DNA from: a bacterium
GTDB taxonomy: Bacteria > Spirochaetota > Spirochaetia > JABEVK01
Direction of reading: 5' to 3'
NCBI GenBank assembly: GCA_021782055.1
Contig: JAJXVP010000127.1
Span: 1 to 7,579, forward strand
DNA length: 7,579 nucleotides
Of this stretch, positions 1 through 5,815 are shown one piece after another (position 1 is the stretch's first letter; the number at the start of each line of letters is the position of its first letter). The notes beneath the pieces are model-generated. The model made no database searches, was not told where the DNA came from, and saw only the letters and a list, made by a program, of their open reading frames with translations. The translations under genes were made by a program, and so were the position numbers.

Positions 1-1454
1 CGCAGGCGGGAACACCGGTGCTGGTAAGTGAGTCCACTCCCGAACGAACTCAAGATCTGGCGGTTCGACTAAGTCAGAGTGTCCACGGTCCTTCGTATGC
101 GGGGGTTCAAGGTTGGCACCTTACCGATGTTGCTGAGGGAAAAGTTAGTCTCGAGACGTTCTTGTCCCAACTAACCGATGAAGACCTGGCACACTTAGCC
201 TTGGGCGAAGGGATGTGTTCGCCCAAGGTGACCCCAGGTACCGCCGCCGCTTTTGGCGGTGTCACCGAACGCCTTTTAGCGTTTGGCATTCCCCTGGCGT
301 GCTGTGCGGATGGGCCCTCGGGTATCCGCATGGACAACGGGCAGCTAGCCTTCAGCTTACCTAATGGAACCTGCCTGGCCAGCACTTTTAACACAGCCCT
401 TGTTGAAGAACTTCACCAGCATTTGGGCCAGGAACTTCAGCGCAACCATATCGACGCAATCTTGGGCCCAGGCATAAATCTGCATCGCCACCCCCTGAAC
501 GGTCGCAACTTCGAATACTTTTCTGAAGACCCCCTCCTTACTGGTAAGATGGCCTCGGCCTGCTTGGCAGGTCTGCACCGCCAAGGCGTGACCGGAGTTC
601 TGAAGCACTTTGCGGCCAACAACCAAGAATCTGGCCGTAAAACCTGTGACAGTGTTGTTTCGGAGCGAGCCTTGCGCGAACTCTACCTCAAGGGTTTCGA
701 GATCGCCGTCCGCGAAGGGAAAGCGCGGATGCTCATGACAACTTATGGCGCCATTAACGGTATCTGGACCGCTTCGAACTATGACCTCTTAACCGTGATT
801 TTACGTGAGGAGTGGGGCTTTGACGGGCTGGTGATGACCGATTGGTGGGCGGCAATGAATAACGATCAAGACGAAGCCTCCCTGAGTGCTGCTTCGCTTA
901 TGGTCCGAGCTCAAAATGATGTGTATATGGTCGTACCGGAGGCTCAAGACAACCCCCAACTAACTGATCTGCGTCAGGCCCTCGACGCGGGACACCTCAC
1001 GAGGGGCCAGCTGTTTCGCGGCGCTCGAAATATTTGCCGGGTTTTGCAAGAACTTCCGGCGATGCACCGGCTCACCCACGCAGTACCCGAATCCGATGAT
1101 GCCGAACTTCCCACCGGAGAACTTACCTACCAAAAGGCAGGGTTGCTGGACTTGAGCGGTCTCAAGACAACAAAAGGCGCAGTCAACGTTCTGGGACTAC
1201 TCTTTGATGAAAGTGGTGAGTATGAAATTCGGTTAACGCTGCGCTCAGAGGCAAGTCCGCTTGCGCAATTACCGCTGACGTTTTCGCTGAGTGGAAAGCA
1301 CACCACTACGATAACGGTACCAGGACGTCAAACAGAGTGGACCGAGTATGTATACCCCCTCGGTCTGTTCAAAAACCCCTCGGGTTACCTTAGGCTCTTC
1401 TTTGCCCAGGGCGGACTGGCGGTAAAGGCTATTCAAGTCAGCCGTTTAGAGTGA
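1..1454 (+). CDS. Domain-inverted GH3 glycoside hydrolase (beta-glucosidase-like), 5'-truncated by window edge
   Basis: The frame is open from base 3 and the true start lies upstream. The GTG at 18 is only an internal codon of an uninterrupted frame. Residue numbers here count from that GTG. The visible part is a GH3 catalytic TIM-barrel: a GEGMCSPKVTPG stretch at about 64-75, DGPSGIRMD, GPGINLHRHPLNGRNFEYFSEDP, KHF with K196/H197 followed by AANNQES, and VMTDWW with D275 as the expected nucleophile. A short C-terminal beta-rich extension (about 385-478) ends in a YLRLFFAQGGLAVKAIQ segment. In ordinary GH3 enzymes the barrel comes first. Here it is C-terminal, as known in a subset of GH3 proteins where the GH3-C and FnIII-like domains precede it, so the acid/base domain should lie off the left edge. 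No signal peptide can be judged. It probably cleaves beta-linked glucosides or related oligosaccharides; substrate is not deducible. The family is sure, the specificity is not. The TGA overlaps the convergent methyltransferase gene. Confidence 0.9.
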   Translation, partial: QAGTPVLVSESTPERTQDLAVRLSQSVHGPSYAGVQGWHLTDVAEGKVSLETFLSQLTDEDLAHLALGEGMCSPKVTPGTAAAFGGVTERLLAFGIPLACCADGPSGIRMDNGQLAFSLPNGTCLASTFNTALVEELHQHLGQELQRNHIDAILGPGINLHRHPLNGRNFEYFSEDPLLTGKMASACLAGLHRQGVTGVLKHFAANNQESGRKTCDSVVSERALRELYLKGFEIAVREGKARMLMTTYGAINGIWTASNYDLLTVILREEWGFDGLVMTDWWAAMNNDQDEASLSAASLMVRAQNDVYMVVPEAQDNPQLTDLRQALDAGHLTRGQLFRGARNICRVLQELPAMHRLTHAVPESDDAELPTGELTYQKAGLLDLSGLKTTKGAVNVLGLLFDESGEYEIRLTLRSEASPLAQLPLTFSLSGKHTTTITVPGRQTEWTEYVYPLGLFKNPSGYLRLFFAQGGLAVKAIQVSRLE

Positions 1455-2111
1455 GGTTGCTGTGGGGGAGGTCTCAGTGGGTACGCGCCACCAAAAGAGC
1501 GTCGAAACGAGCTGGGCCTCCTCAACGAGGTCTTGTCGCCGAATGAGCTCCCAGCCGACCGCCAGGCCGCCGTCTTGAATGCGGTCTGGGTCGTGGTGGT
1601 AGGCCTGAATCTGAAACTTTCGGGTTCCTGCTTTTAAGGTAGGAGCCTCACGTTGAGGAATCGAGTTCATCAGCACCTCACCCCCCGGTTGGACCAACGC
1701 ACCCAGGGATTCAAAAAACACTTCAGGCCGCGAAAAGTGCACCAAGACAAAAAAGGCCGTGACGAGGTGGACCCGAGTTCTGCGCTCGGCCCAACGACGG
1801 CAGTCATCGGTGTTGGTAAGGTCTAAGCGATCAAACTGGGCCCCGGCGACTCGCTTTGCCGCGCGCGCCAACATCGCACGACTAATGTCCACGCCAAAAA
1901 GCTGTGCGGTGAGCTCCCAGCGAGCGACACGAGCCAGGGTTCGCCCGTCGCCACAACCAGCGTCGAGCAGAGTTGGTTTGGCAGCCACGGCTTCGAGTGC
2001 CTGCCTAAGCCAGGCGCGAGCCTGTTCCCAATCGAAACTGTCGAGGTGAGGGTGATCGTCTTTATAAGACGGTGCGTACAAATCGTAGCCAGGTTCCGGG
2101 CTGAGCACCAT
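1446..2111 (-). CDS. Class I SAM-dependent methyltransferase, substrate unknown
   Basis: The 221-residue protein has a Rossmann-type SAM-binding core. Motif I is LLDAGCGDGRTLARVA (about 48-63). The strand-2 acidic loop is FGVDIS (D75), which would bind the ribose. The adenine-side motif is FDRLDLTN (about 93-100). A VTAFFVLVHF stretch (about 117-126) and VQPGGEVLMNSIPQ (about 140-153) correspond to motifs IV and VI of methyltransferase family 11/25. The N-terminus (YDLYAPSYKDDHPHLDSFDW) resembles the YD..A..YD..Y lead-in of this group. It is likely a soluble cytoplasmic small-molecule methyltransferase; nothing shows the acceptor. Start ATG 2111 is supported by a perfect TATAAT 6 nt upstream and by the N-terminal match, implying a leaderless mRNA. 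The gene is divergent from the Nudix gene and convergent with GH3, its stop codon lying inside the GH3 coding end. Confidence 0.88.
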   Translation of the reverse strand: MVLSPEPGYDLYAPSYKDDHPHLDSFDWEQARAWLRQALEAVAAKPTLLDAGCGDGRTLARVARWELTAQLFGVDISRAMLARAAKRVAGAQFDRLDLTNTDDCRRWAERRTRVHLVTAFFVLVHFSRPEVFFESLGALVQPGGEVLMNSIPQREAPTLKAGTRKFQIQAYHHDPDRIQDGGLAVGWELIRRQDLVEEAQLVSTLFWWRVPTETSPTATSL

Positions 2112-2117
2112 AAAGAC

Positions 2118-2146
2118 ATTATAACGTCGCCCTTCTGGCGCGTCGA
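2118..2146 (-). promoter_or_regulatory. Sigma70-type promoter for the methyltransferase gene, probably leaderless
   Basis: On the minus strand TATAAT (2123-2118) matches the -10 consensus fully. TCGACG (2146-2141) sits 17 nt upstream with 4 of 6 matches to TTGACA. Only 6 nt separate the -10 from the ATG at 2111, so transcription should begin at or within a base of the start codon. No Shine-Dalgarno is possible in such a transcript. Confidence 0.65.
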
Positions 2147-2158
2147 GACAGCTATCGC

Positions 2159-2164
2159 TACAAT
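2159..2164 (+). promoter_or_regulatory. -10 box for the Nudix gene, probably leaderless
   Basis: TACAAT matches the -10 consensus at 5 of 6 positions and lies exactly 6 nt before the ATG at 2171, mirroring the spacing of the divergent methyltransferase promoter. No convincing -35 hexamer is present 16-18 nt upstream, and no purine-rich ribosome binding site precedes the ATG. Confidence 0.5.
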
Positions 2165-2170
2165 GGTGCC

Positions 2171-2710
2171 ATGGAAGAACATTTTGATATCTGCGACGCC
2201 TCGGGCCAGCTCACCGGCGAAAGTCTGCCCCGAAGCGTCGTCCACGCCCGGGGTCTTTGGCATAAAAGTGCCCAACTGTGGATTGTTGACAGCCGTGGAC
2301 GCCTTCTTTTGCAACGGCGGGACGAACGAAAACAAACTGACCCCGGCAAGTGGGATATTTCGGTAGCCGGGCATGTTTCGGCGGGCCAAACTGTCCTTGA
2401 GGCGGCTCTGCGCGAAACCCAAGAAGAGTTAGGCCTCTCGCTGAACGGTGACGAGTTAGAACTCATTTTTATTGCACCCCGCGAATACCTCGATAACGCT
2501 CACCAGTTCTTTGACCGTGAACTTCACCATAACTTTCTGTGTCGTAAGGACGTTGAACTCAGTAGCCTGACCCTTCAACCGGGCGAAGTTATCGACGTAG
2601 CCTGGCAAAGTTTAGTCGATTTTTACCATAGGGTTGAGGGTGATGACCCTACCTTGGTGGGACGCCCCGGTGAGTACACGGCTATGTTCAAGCACTTAGG
2701 GCTTGCTTGA
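2171..2710 (+). CDS. Nudix hydrolase, isopentenyl-diphosphate-isomerase-like (YfcD-type)
   Basis: This 179-residue protein has the layout of IDI-like Nudix proteins. It starts with EEHFDICDASGQLTG, followed by the VVHARGLWHKSAQLWI strand (H25, H31), the LLLQRRDERKQTDPGKWDISVAGHVSAG core (about 46-72) and the Nudix helix. The Nudix box runs from G67 to L89. R81-E82 and E85-E86 of the REUXEEXGU part are intact, so metal binding is expected. The first Glu of GX5E is Gln73. A PGEV segment and a C-terminal helix complete the family length. Such enzymes usually hydrolyse nucleoside or other diphosphates; true isomerase activity is unlikely on these features alone, and the substrate is unknown. The start at 2171 fits the family N-terminus and a -10 box 6 nt upstream. 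The stop codon overlaps the proposed -35 element of the next gene, 31 nt ahead of its ATG. Confidence 0.9.
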   Translation: MEEHFDICDASGQLTGESLPRSVVHARGLWHKSAQLWIVDSRGRLLLQRRDERKQTDPGKWDISVAGHVSAGQTVLEAALRETQEELGLSLNGDELELIFIAPREYLDNAHQFFDRELHHNFLCRKDVELSSLTLQPGEVIDVAWQSLVDFYHRVEGDDPTLVGRPGEYTAMFKHLGLA

Positions 2711-2735
2711 GAAAAAGTTTATTTTTGCCGATACC
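2707..2735 (+). promoter_or_regulatory. Candidate promoter of the membrane-anchored TerB-like gene
   Basis: TTGAGA (2707-2712, 5 of 6 to TTGACA) overlaps the Nudix TGA. Then comes a 17-nt spacer and GATACC (2730-2735, weak, 3-4 of 6). The -10 candidate ends 6 nt before the ATG at 2742, repeating the spacing seen at other genes here. The weak -10 makes this tentative; read-through from the Nudix gene is the alternative. Confidence 0.35.
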
Positions 2736-2741
2736 TGGGGT

Positions 2742-3410
2742 ATGGCCGACAAATCTGGAAACTGGTTCCTTGAGCTGATTCTCAACATTCTGATTCTGGG
2801 CGCCGTGGCGTTTATTACTCTGCAAGCGCGAGCGGAACAGGAGCGCGGTGTGGCCGCCCCTCTTTTGGCCGCGGTTTCGGGCGGTTCACAAAGTATCAAC
2901 CGTGCCCTAGGAAATAATTCTCCTAGCCTACCCGCCCTTCCTGCCGTACCTGCACTGCCTGGAGCCCCGGCACTTCCTGGTGTTCCGTCGGCAAACTCTC
3001 TCAACACTCCGCCACTGAACAATGTTGGTTCTGCGGTCTCGAGCTTGAACTTTACCAAAGCTTGGGGCGCCCTGCAAATTTGGGCGGCAGGACTTGACGG
3101 TAAAATAACGCAAAGCGAACTTAACGGCATTGTTGCCAATATGAAGTCAGGTTGGACCGATACGACACAGTCGGCCCAAGACTACCTCAAACAAATCAAT
3201 GACCGTATCAATCATGGCCAAACCGATGCCGTAATTCGTGAAGCGTTGGGAACCATTGCAAAAGTGGGTGCTGATAAAAAAGCCGAAGTTTTAGGGACCA
3301 TCTCAAAGCTGATGGCACAAAATGGTGTTTCGTGGGGTCAAATTCAGGCTATGATGGGCAACTGGACAAGAGCGCTGGCTGACCAAGCTCAAAAGCTGAC
3401 CAGCCATTAG
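2742..3410 (+). CDS. Membrane-anchored protein with Pro-rich linker and TerB-like C-terminal domain (hypothetical)
   Basis: I do not recognise a named family over the full 222 residues. Residues 8-27 form one hydrophobic segment (FLELILNILILGAVAFITLQ), most simply an N-terminal membrane anchor; no cleavage site is evident. Residues 61-82 are a Pro-rich linker with P at nearly every third position. Residues about 104-213 are predicted all-helical. They carry LDGKITQSEL (118-127) and, about 75 residues later, the parallel QNGVSWGQI (193-201). This pseudo-repeat resembles the two DG-x-I-x-x-x-E helix turns of TerB/YebE-like domains, the second lacking its acidic residues. The TerB relation is inference. 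ATG 2742 is preferred over an in-frame TTG at 2703 that overlaps the Nudix gene and would add 13 polar/aromatic residues before MADKSGNW. The gene is convergent with the regulator, with 15 bp between the stops. Confidence 0.8.
   Translation: MADKSGNWFLELILNILILGAVAFITLQARAEQERGVAAPLLAAVSGGSQSINRALGNNSPSLPALPAVPALPGAPALPGVPSANSLNTPPLNNVGSAVSSLNFTKAWGALQIWAAGLDGKITQSELNGIVANMKSGWTDTTQSAQDYLKQINDRINHGQTDAVIREALGTIAKVGADKKAEVLGTISKLMAQNGVSWGQIQAMMGNWTRALADQAQKLTSH
2922..2987 (+). repeat. Imperfect Pro-triplet coding repeat (linker of the TerB-like protein)
   Basis: Residues 61-82 read PSLPALPAVPALPGAPALPG then VP. This is a degenerate x-P-A/G triplet array resembling collagen- or elastin-like spacers. 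The DNA units vary at third positions, so the pattern is held at protein level rather than being a recent tandem expansion. It probably forms an extended, flexible arm between the membrane segment and the helical domain. Confidence 0.6.
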
Positions 3411-3425
3411 TTTTTAAGACGCTTT

Positions 3426-4901
3426 TTACTCGTCGGCTTCTTCGTCTTCGGCGAAGTCTACAGGAATCTCAAGTCGCTTGATTTTGTTCTTAAGGCCCTG
3501 ACGGCTGATCTGCAGGTTTCGCGAAGTCTGCGAAATATTGTAGTCGGCGTATCGCAGGGTCGAAAGGATGATTTCGCGTTCAATATCATCGATAAACAAC
3601 CGCAAATCAAGAGGCTCTTGCCCCGTAGGCAACTGAATGGTGCGCACAACCGCCTTATCGCCCTGAACCAACGCGTACATTTGGGCGTTTTCTTTCAGAA
3701 CTTGTTCGATATCCTCGACCGTCACGCCACCTGAGGAACGAGCCAGCAAGTTGATTTTTTCAAGCAGTCCAGCCAGCTCTTGAATGTTGCCCGGGTAGGC
3801 ATACTTTGACAAAAGTTCACGTTCTTTTCTGCCTAATTCTGGTACAGGAGTACTCTTGCGCTGAGCCAAGGCCTCAAAAATCGCCAGAATATCCTCGCGC
3901 CGTTCGCGTAAGGGCGGCATTTTGATCTGAAGGTTGGCAATCTTGTAATACAGCTCTTTGCGAAAGTCGCCCTTTTCCATTTCAGGAAGCAAGGTTGTTC
4001 GGCTGGTAAACAGAACGCGCACATCTGCTGAACGTTCTTCCGTGCCCCCGACCGGGTAGTAGGTTCCATATTGCAAAAACTTTAGCACCTTGGCTTGCAA
4101 AGGCTTCGAAAGTTCTTGAACGTCCTCAATGACCAGAGTCCCCTCGCGGGCGGCATCCAAAAAACCATCCTTAGGCTGTCTTTGCCCCAAAGAAGGGTTT
4201 TTCACTGCGCCAAAGAGTTCTAATTCTAAAAGTTCGGGAGGAATTGTTGTACAGCTGACCCCCACATACGGTTTTTGCCGACGCGGTGACAACTCGTGAA
4301 GAATGCGGGCTACGGTCTTTTTTCCAGTGCCCTCTTCGCCCATGATCAAAATAGGGTGATCAGAAATCGCAAAGGCTTTAATTTGCTCTTTAATTTTGAT
4401 GATTAAAGGGTTGGTACCAATGAGGCCTTCAAGCGGTGAGTTGGCATAAAATCGCAGTTGGGTGTTTTCTTCGCGAAGGCGTTGGGCAGTTTCGACTAAC
4501 CGCTGTTCCTCGGCGTTTTTTTCACGCTGATACTGGAGGTGCTTGAGAGCTTCAGCGACAGTCTGCACCAGCACTTGTGACTCAGCGGGCTTCAACAAGT
4601 ATGCAAAAAGTAAATTAGCATTCACCGATTCCATCAGGTATTCGGCATCGGAATACGCTGACAAAACCAGCGAGACAAAGTCGGTGGTGGTCTTACGAAG
4701 CTCTTTAATCAGACCAAGCCCGGTTATGCCGGGCATCCGCATATCTGTGATGACGAGATCAAACGAATTATCGGCGCAAAACTTTAAAGCTTTTTTGGGA
4801 TCCCGAAAGGGAAAAGTCTCATAGTCCTGCAAAACTTGTGTCAAAAAAGTCAAATTTACTTCGTCGTCATCGACCAAGACAATCTTCATTACGTTCGCCA
4901 T
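3426..4901 (-). CDS. NtrC-like response regulator (REC-AAA+-Fis HTH) with degenerate sigma54-contact and ATPase motifs
   Basis: The protein has 491 residues. Residues 5-120 are a receiver domain with acidic pocket D11-D12, phosphoacceptor D53 (ITDMRMPG), S81 and K104 (LLKP), so phosphorylation should be possible. About 124-152 is a coiled-coil linker. About 157-385 is the AAA+ domain: Walker A GEEGTGKK (188-195, K194) and LYYKI and PLRERREDI are clear. The GAFTGA loop that touches sigma54 is replaced (ELFGAVKNPSLGQRQ, about 227-241). Walker B reads LVIED rather than LFLDE. The sensor I Asn position is Arg301, and PGNVREL has become PGNIQEL (Q374). About 438-480 is a Fis-type helix-turn-helix (EREIILSTLRYADYNISQTS and following). 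The family is certain; action as a classical sigma54 activator is doubtful. An ATG at 4907 exists, but 4901 (MANVMKIV) is chosen because a promoter places transcription start there; ATG 4889 (MKIV) is also possible. No cognate histidine kinase is visible. Confidence 0.9.
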   Translation of the reverse strand: MANVMKIVLVDDDEVNLTFLTQVLQDYETFPFRDPKKALKFCADNSFDLVITDMRMPGITGLGLIKELRKTTTDFVSLVLSAYSDAEYLMESVNANLLFAYLLKPAESQVLVQTVAEALKHLQYQREKNAEEQRLVETAQRLREENTQLRFYANSPLEGLIGTNPLIIKIKEQIKAFAISDHPILIMGEEGTGKKTVARILHELSPRRQKPYVGVSCTTIPPELLELELFGAVKNPSLGQRQPKDGFLDAAREGTLVIEDVQELSKPLQAKVLKFLQYGTYYPVGGTEERSADVRVLFTSRTTLLPEMEKGDFRKELYYKIANLQIKMPPLRERREDILAIFEALAQRKSTPVPELGRKERELLSKYAYPGNIQELAGLLEKINLLARSSGGVTVEDIEQVLKENAQMYALVQGDKAVVRTIQLPTGQEPLDLRLFIDDIEREIILSTLRYADYNISQTSRNLQISRQGLKNKIKRLEIPVDFAEDEEADE

Positions 4902-4908
4902 AAGCATG

Positions 4909-4937
4909 ATCCTAACACAGTCTAGCTAGCATGCCAA
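4909..4937 (-). promoter_or_regulatory. Sigma70-type promoter for the response regulator, probably leaderless
   Basis: On the minus strand TTGGCA (4937-4932, 5 of 6 to TTGACA), an exact 17-nt spacer and TAGGAT (4914-4909, 4 of 6 to TATAAT) form the best-spaced promoter in the window. The -10 ends 7 nt before ATG 4901, predicting transcription to start on that A. The upstream ATG at 4907 would then lie outside the transcript. Confidence 0.65.
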
Positions 4938-4958
4938 GGGCGAACGTCTACAAAGTGT

Positions 4959-5756
4959 TCAATTCGAAGAGAAATCCTCGTCGTTGCCGGGAGGCGCCTC
5001 ATGCATCACCAAAACCTGAGGATGTCCTTGTTGTTGAAGCGACTGCACCAAACTTTGGGCGGCATCGGACGAAGCGGCCTCGAGGTAAATGCGGTTCATT
5101 CCGTTCTGTACACGGGCTTTAGGTGTAAAGCCCTCTTGGACCAGCAGCTTGAAAAAGACTTTGGCATTTGCGGTCGACTGAAAAGCCCCAACCTGGATAA
5201 AGCGGGCGCTCGGTAGGGTGGAAGCAGTTGCCGTCGAGGAGTCCGACGGAGTCGGTGCCGATTCCGCTGGAGCGGTGGAGGCTGGCGTCGCAGTGGTTGT
5301 GGCGGTGGTCGCGATGGTAGTCGCTTTTTCTTTTTCACGCTCGCGAGCATGGGCGGCTTTGATAATTTGCGCCAAGTCGGCAGGGGGTTCTGGGGTTGCA
5401 TCCAAAGGAATAGGCCAAATCCGCACGCGAGCCGTGCCCGTCGCGATCATTCCCAGCTTTTCGGCGGCGGCTTTCGAAACGTCAATCAACCGCCCCTTCA
5501 CGTAGGGGCCACGGTCGTTTACAGTGACAACCGTCCACTTTCCGTTGTCCAAATTGACAACTTCAAGCCGAACTCCAAAGCGCAAGGTGCGTTGCGCAGC
5601 AGTAAAGGCATTGGGATCGTAGGGTTGCCCCGAGGCTGTCAAATGACCATCAAATTGATCGCCATAGTAGCTGGCGATGCCGGTCTCACTGCTTTGAGCA
5701 AAAGCGGACATCGCTGACAGCAAAAGTGCTACGGCCGCTAAAATCATTACCTTCAT
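4959..5756 (-). CDS. RlpA-like protein: signal peptide, double-psi beta-barrel, Thr/Ala/Pro linker, C-terminal SPOR domain
   Basis: The protein has 265 residues. Residues 1-20 (MKVMILAAVALLLSAMSAFA) are a Sec signal peptide with a signal-peptidase-I type AFA-Q site. There is no lipobox Cys, unlike E. coli RlpA. Residues 25-118 form the RlpA double-psi beta-barrel: GIASYYGDQFDGHLTASG, TLRFGVRLEVVNLDNG, VNDRGPYVKGRLIDVS (D81). A charged then T/A/P-rich spacer (about 134-184) leads to a SPOR domain (about 184-253: RFIQVGAFQS, A.VFFKLL, NRIYLEA), which binds denuded septal peptidoglycan in this family. RlpA of Pseudomonas is a lytic transglycosylase. Here the positions aligning with its conserved Glu and His are Q44 and Q55, so catalysis is uncertain. 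It should be a soluble periplasmic protein at the division site. ATG 5756 is favoured; an in-frame TTG at 5774 and ATG 5747 are alternatives. The gene lies upstream of the regulator on the same strand, with a 57-bp gap to ATG 4901 that holds the regulator's own promoter. Confidence 0.9.
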   Translation of the reverse strand: MKVMILAAVALLLSAMSAFAQSSETGIASYYGDQFDGHLTASGQPYDPNAFTAAQRTLRFGVRLEVVNLDNGKWTVVTVNDRGPYVKGRLIDVSKAAAEKLGMIATGTARVRIWPIPLDATPEPPADLAQIIKAAHAREREKEKATTIATTATTTATPASTAPAESAPTPSDSSTATASTLPSARFIQVGAFQSTANAKVFFKLLVQEGFTPKARVQNGMNRIYLEAASSDAAQSLVQSLQQQGHPQVLVMHEAPPGNDEDFSSN

Positions 5757-5791
5757 AGATTGCCTATCGGACAACTGTCAAAAAATCCTAA
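5752..5791 (-). promoter_or_regulatory. Promoter region of the rlpA-like gene (two alternative readings)
   Basis: Two arrangements compete on the minus strand. In the first, TAGGAT at 5790-5785 is a -10 with no good -35. It would give a leader of about 22 nt with AGG (5765-5763) 6 nt before ATG 5756. In the second, a perfect TTGACA (5781-5776), an 18-nt spacer and TATGAA (5757-5752) would start transcription near ATG 5747. I cannot decide between them by eye. Confidence 0.35.
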
Positions 5792-5815
5792 CGAAAACCT
5801 AAAATGGAAGGACTG

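Noticed and set aside
18..20. GTG as start of the GH3 gene
   Set aside because: The frame stays open to the window edge (Q-A-G-T-P precedes it), there is no ribosome binding site, and the protein is clearly only the C-terminal part of a domain-inverted GH3.
113..135. Sigma54-like TTGGCACC...TTGCT inside the GH3 gene
   Set aside because: The GG and GC are separated by about 15 nt, not the 10 nt required for -24/-12 promoters, and it lies inside coding sequence.
2128..2140. CGCC-N5-GGCG dyad as an operator
   Set aside because: Four-base arms are expected by chance in such DNA. It is mentioned only as context for the divergent promoter.
1823..2422. Minus-strand 199-codon frame across the methyltransferase and Nudix genes
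   Set aside because: It overlaps two genes with clear family motifs and its translation shows no recognisable domain. It is a shadow frame.
2703..2741. TTG start at 2703 for the TerB-like protein
   Set aside because: It overlaps the Nudix coding end and adds an unconvincing N-terminus. ATG 2742 gives a normal anchor and fits a promoter at the usual spacing.
3395..3415. Possible intrinsic terminator GCTG-AC-CAGC followed by TTTTT
   Set aside because: The stem is only 4 bp with a 2-nt loop and sits 6 nt from the T run. It is too weak to call.
4931..5505. Plus-strand frames opposite the rlpA-like gene, including a Val/Ala-rich one
   Set aside because: They are antisense to the Thr/Ala/Pro linker and SPOR region, and the low-complexity translation merely mirrors that bias.
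5757..5774. TTG start at 5774 for the rlpA-like gene
   Set aside because: It would put MSDRQS, with an acidic residue, ahead of the signal peptide. ATG 5756 gives a classic Lys-plus-hydrophobic signal sequence.
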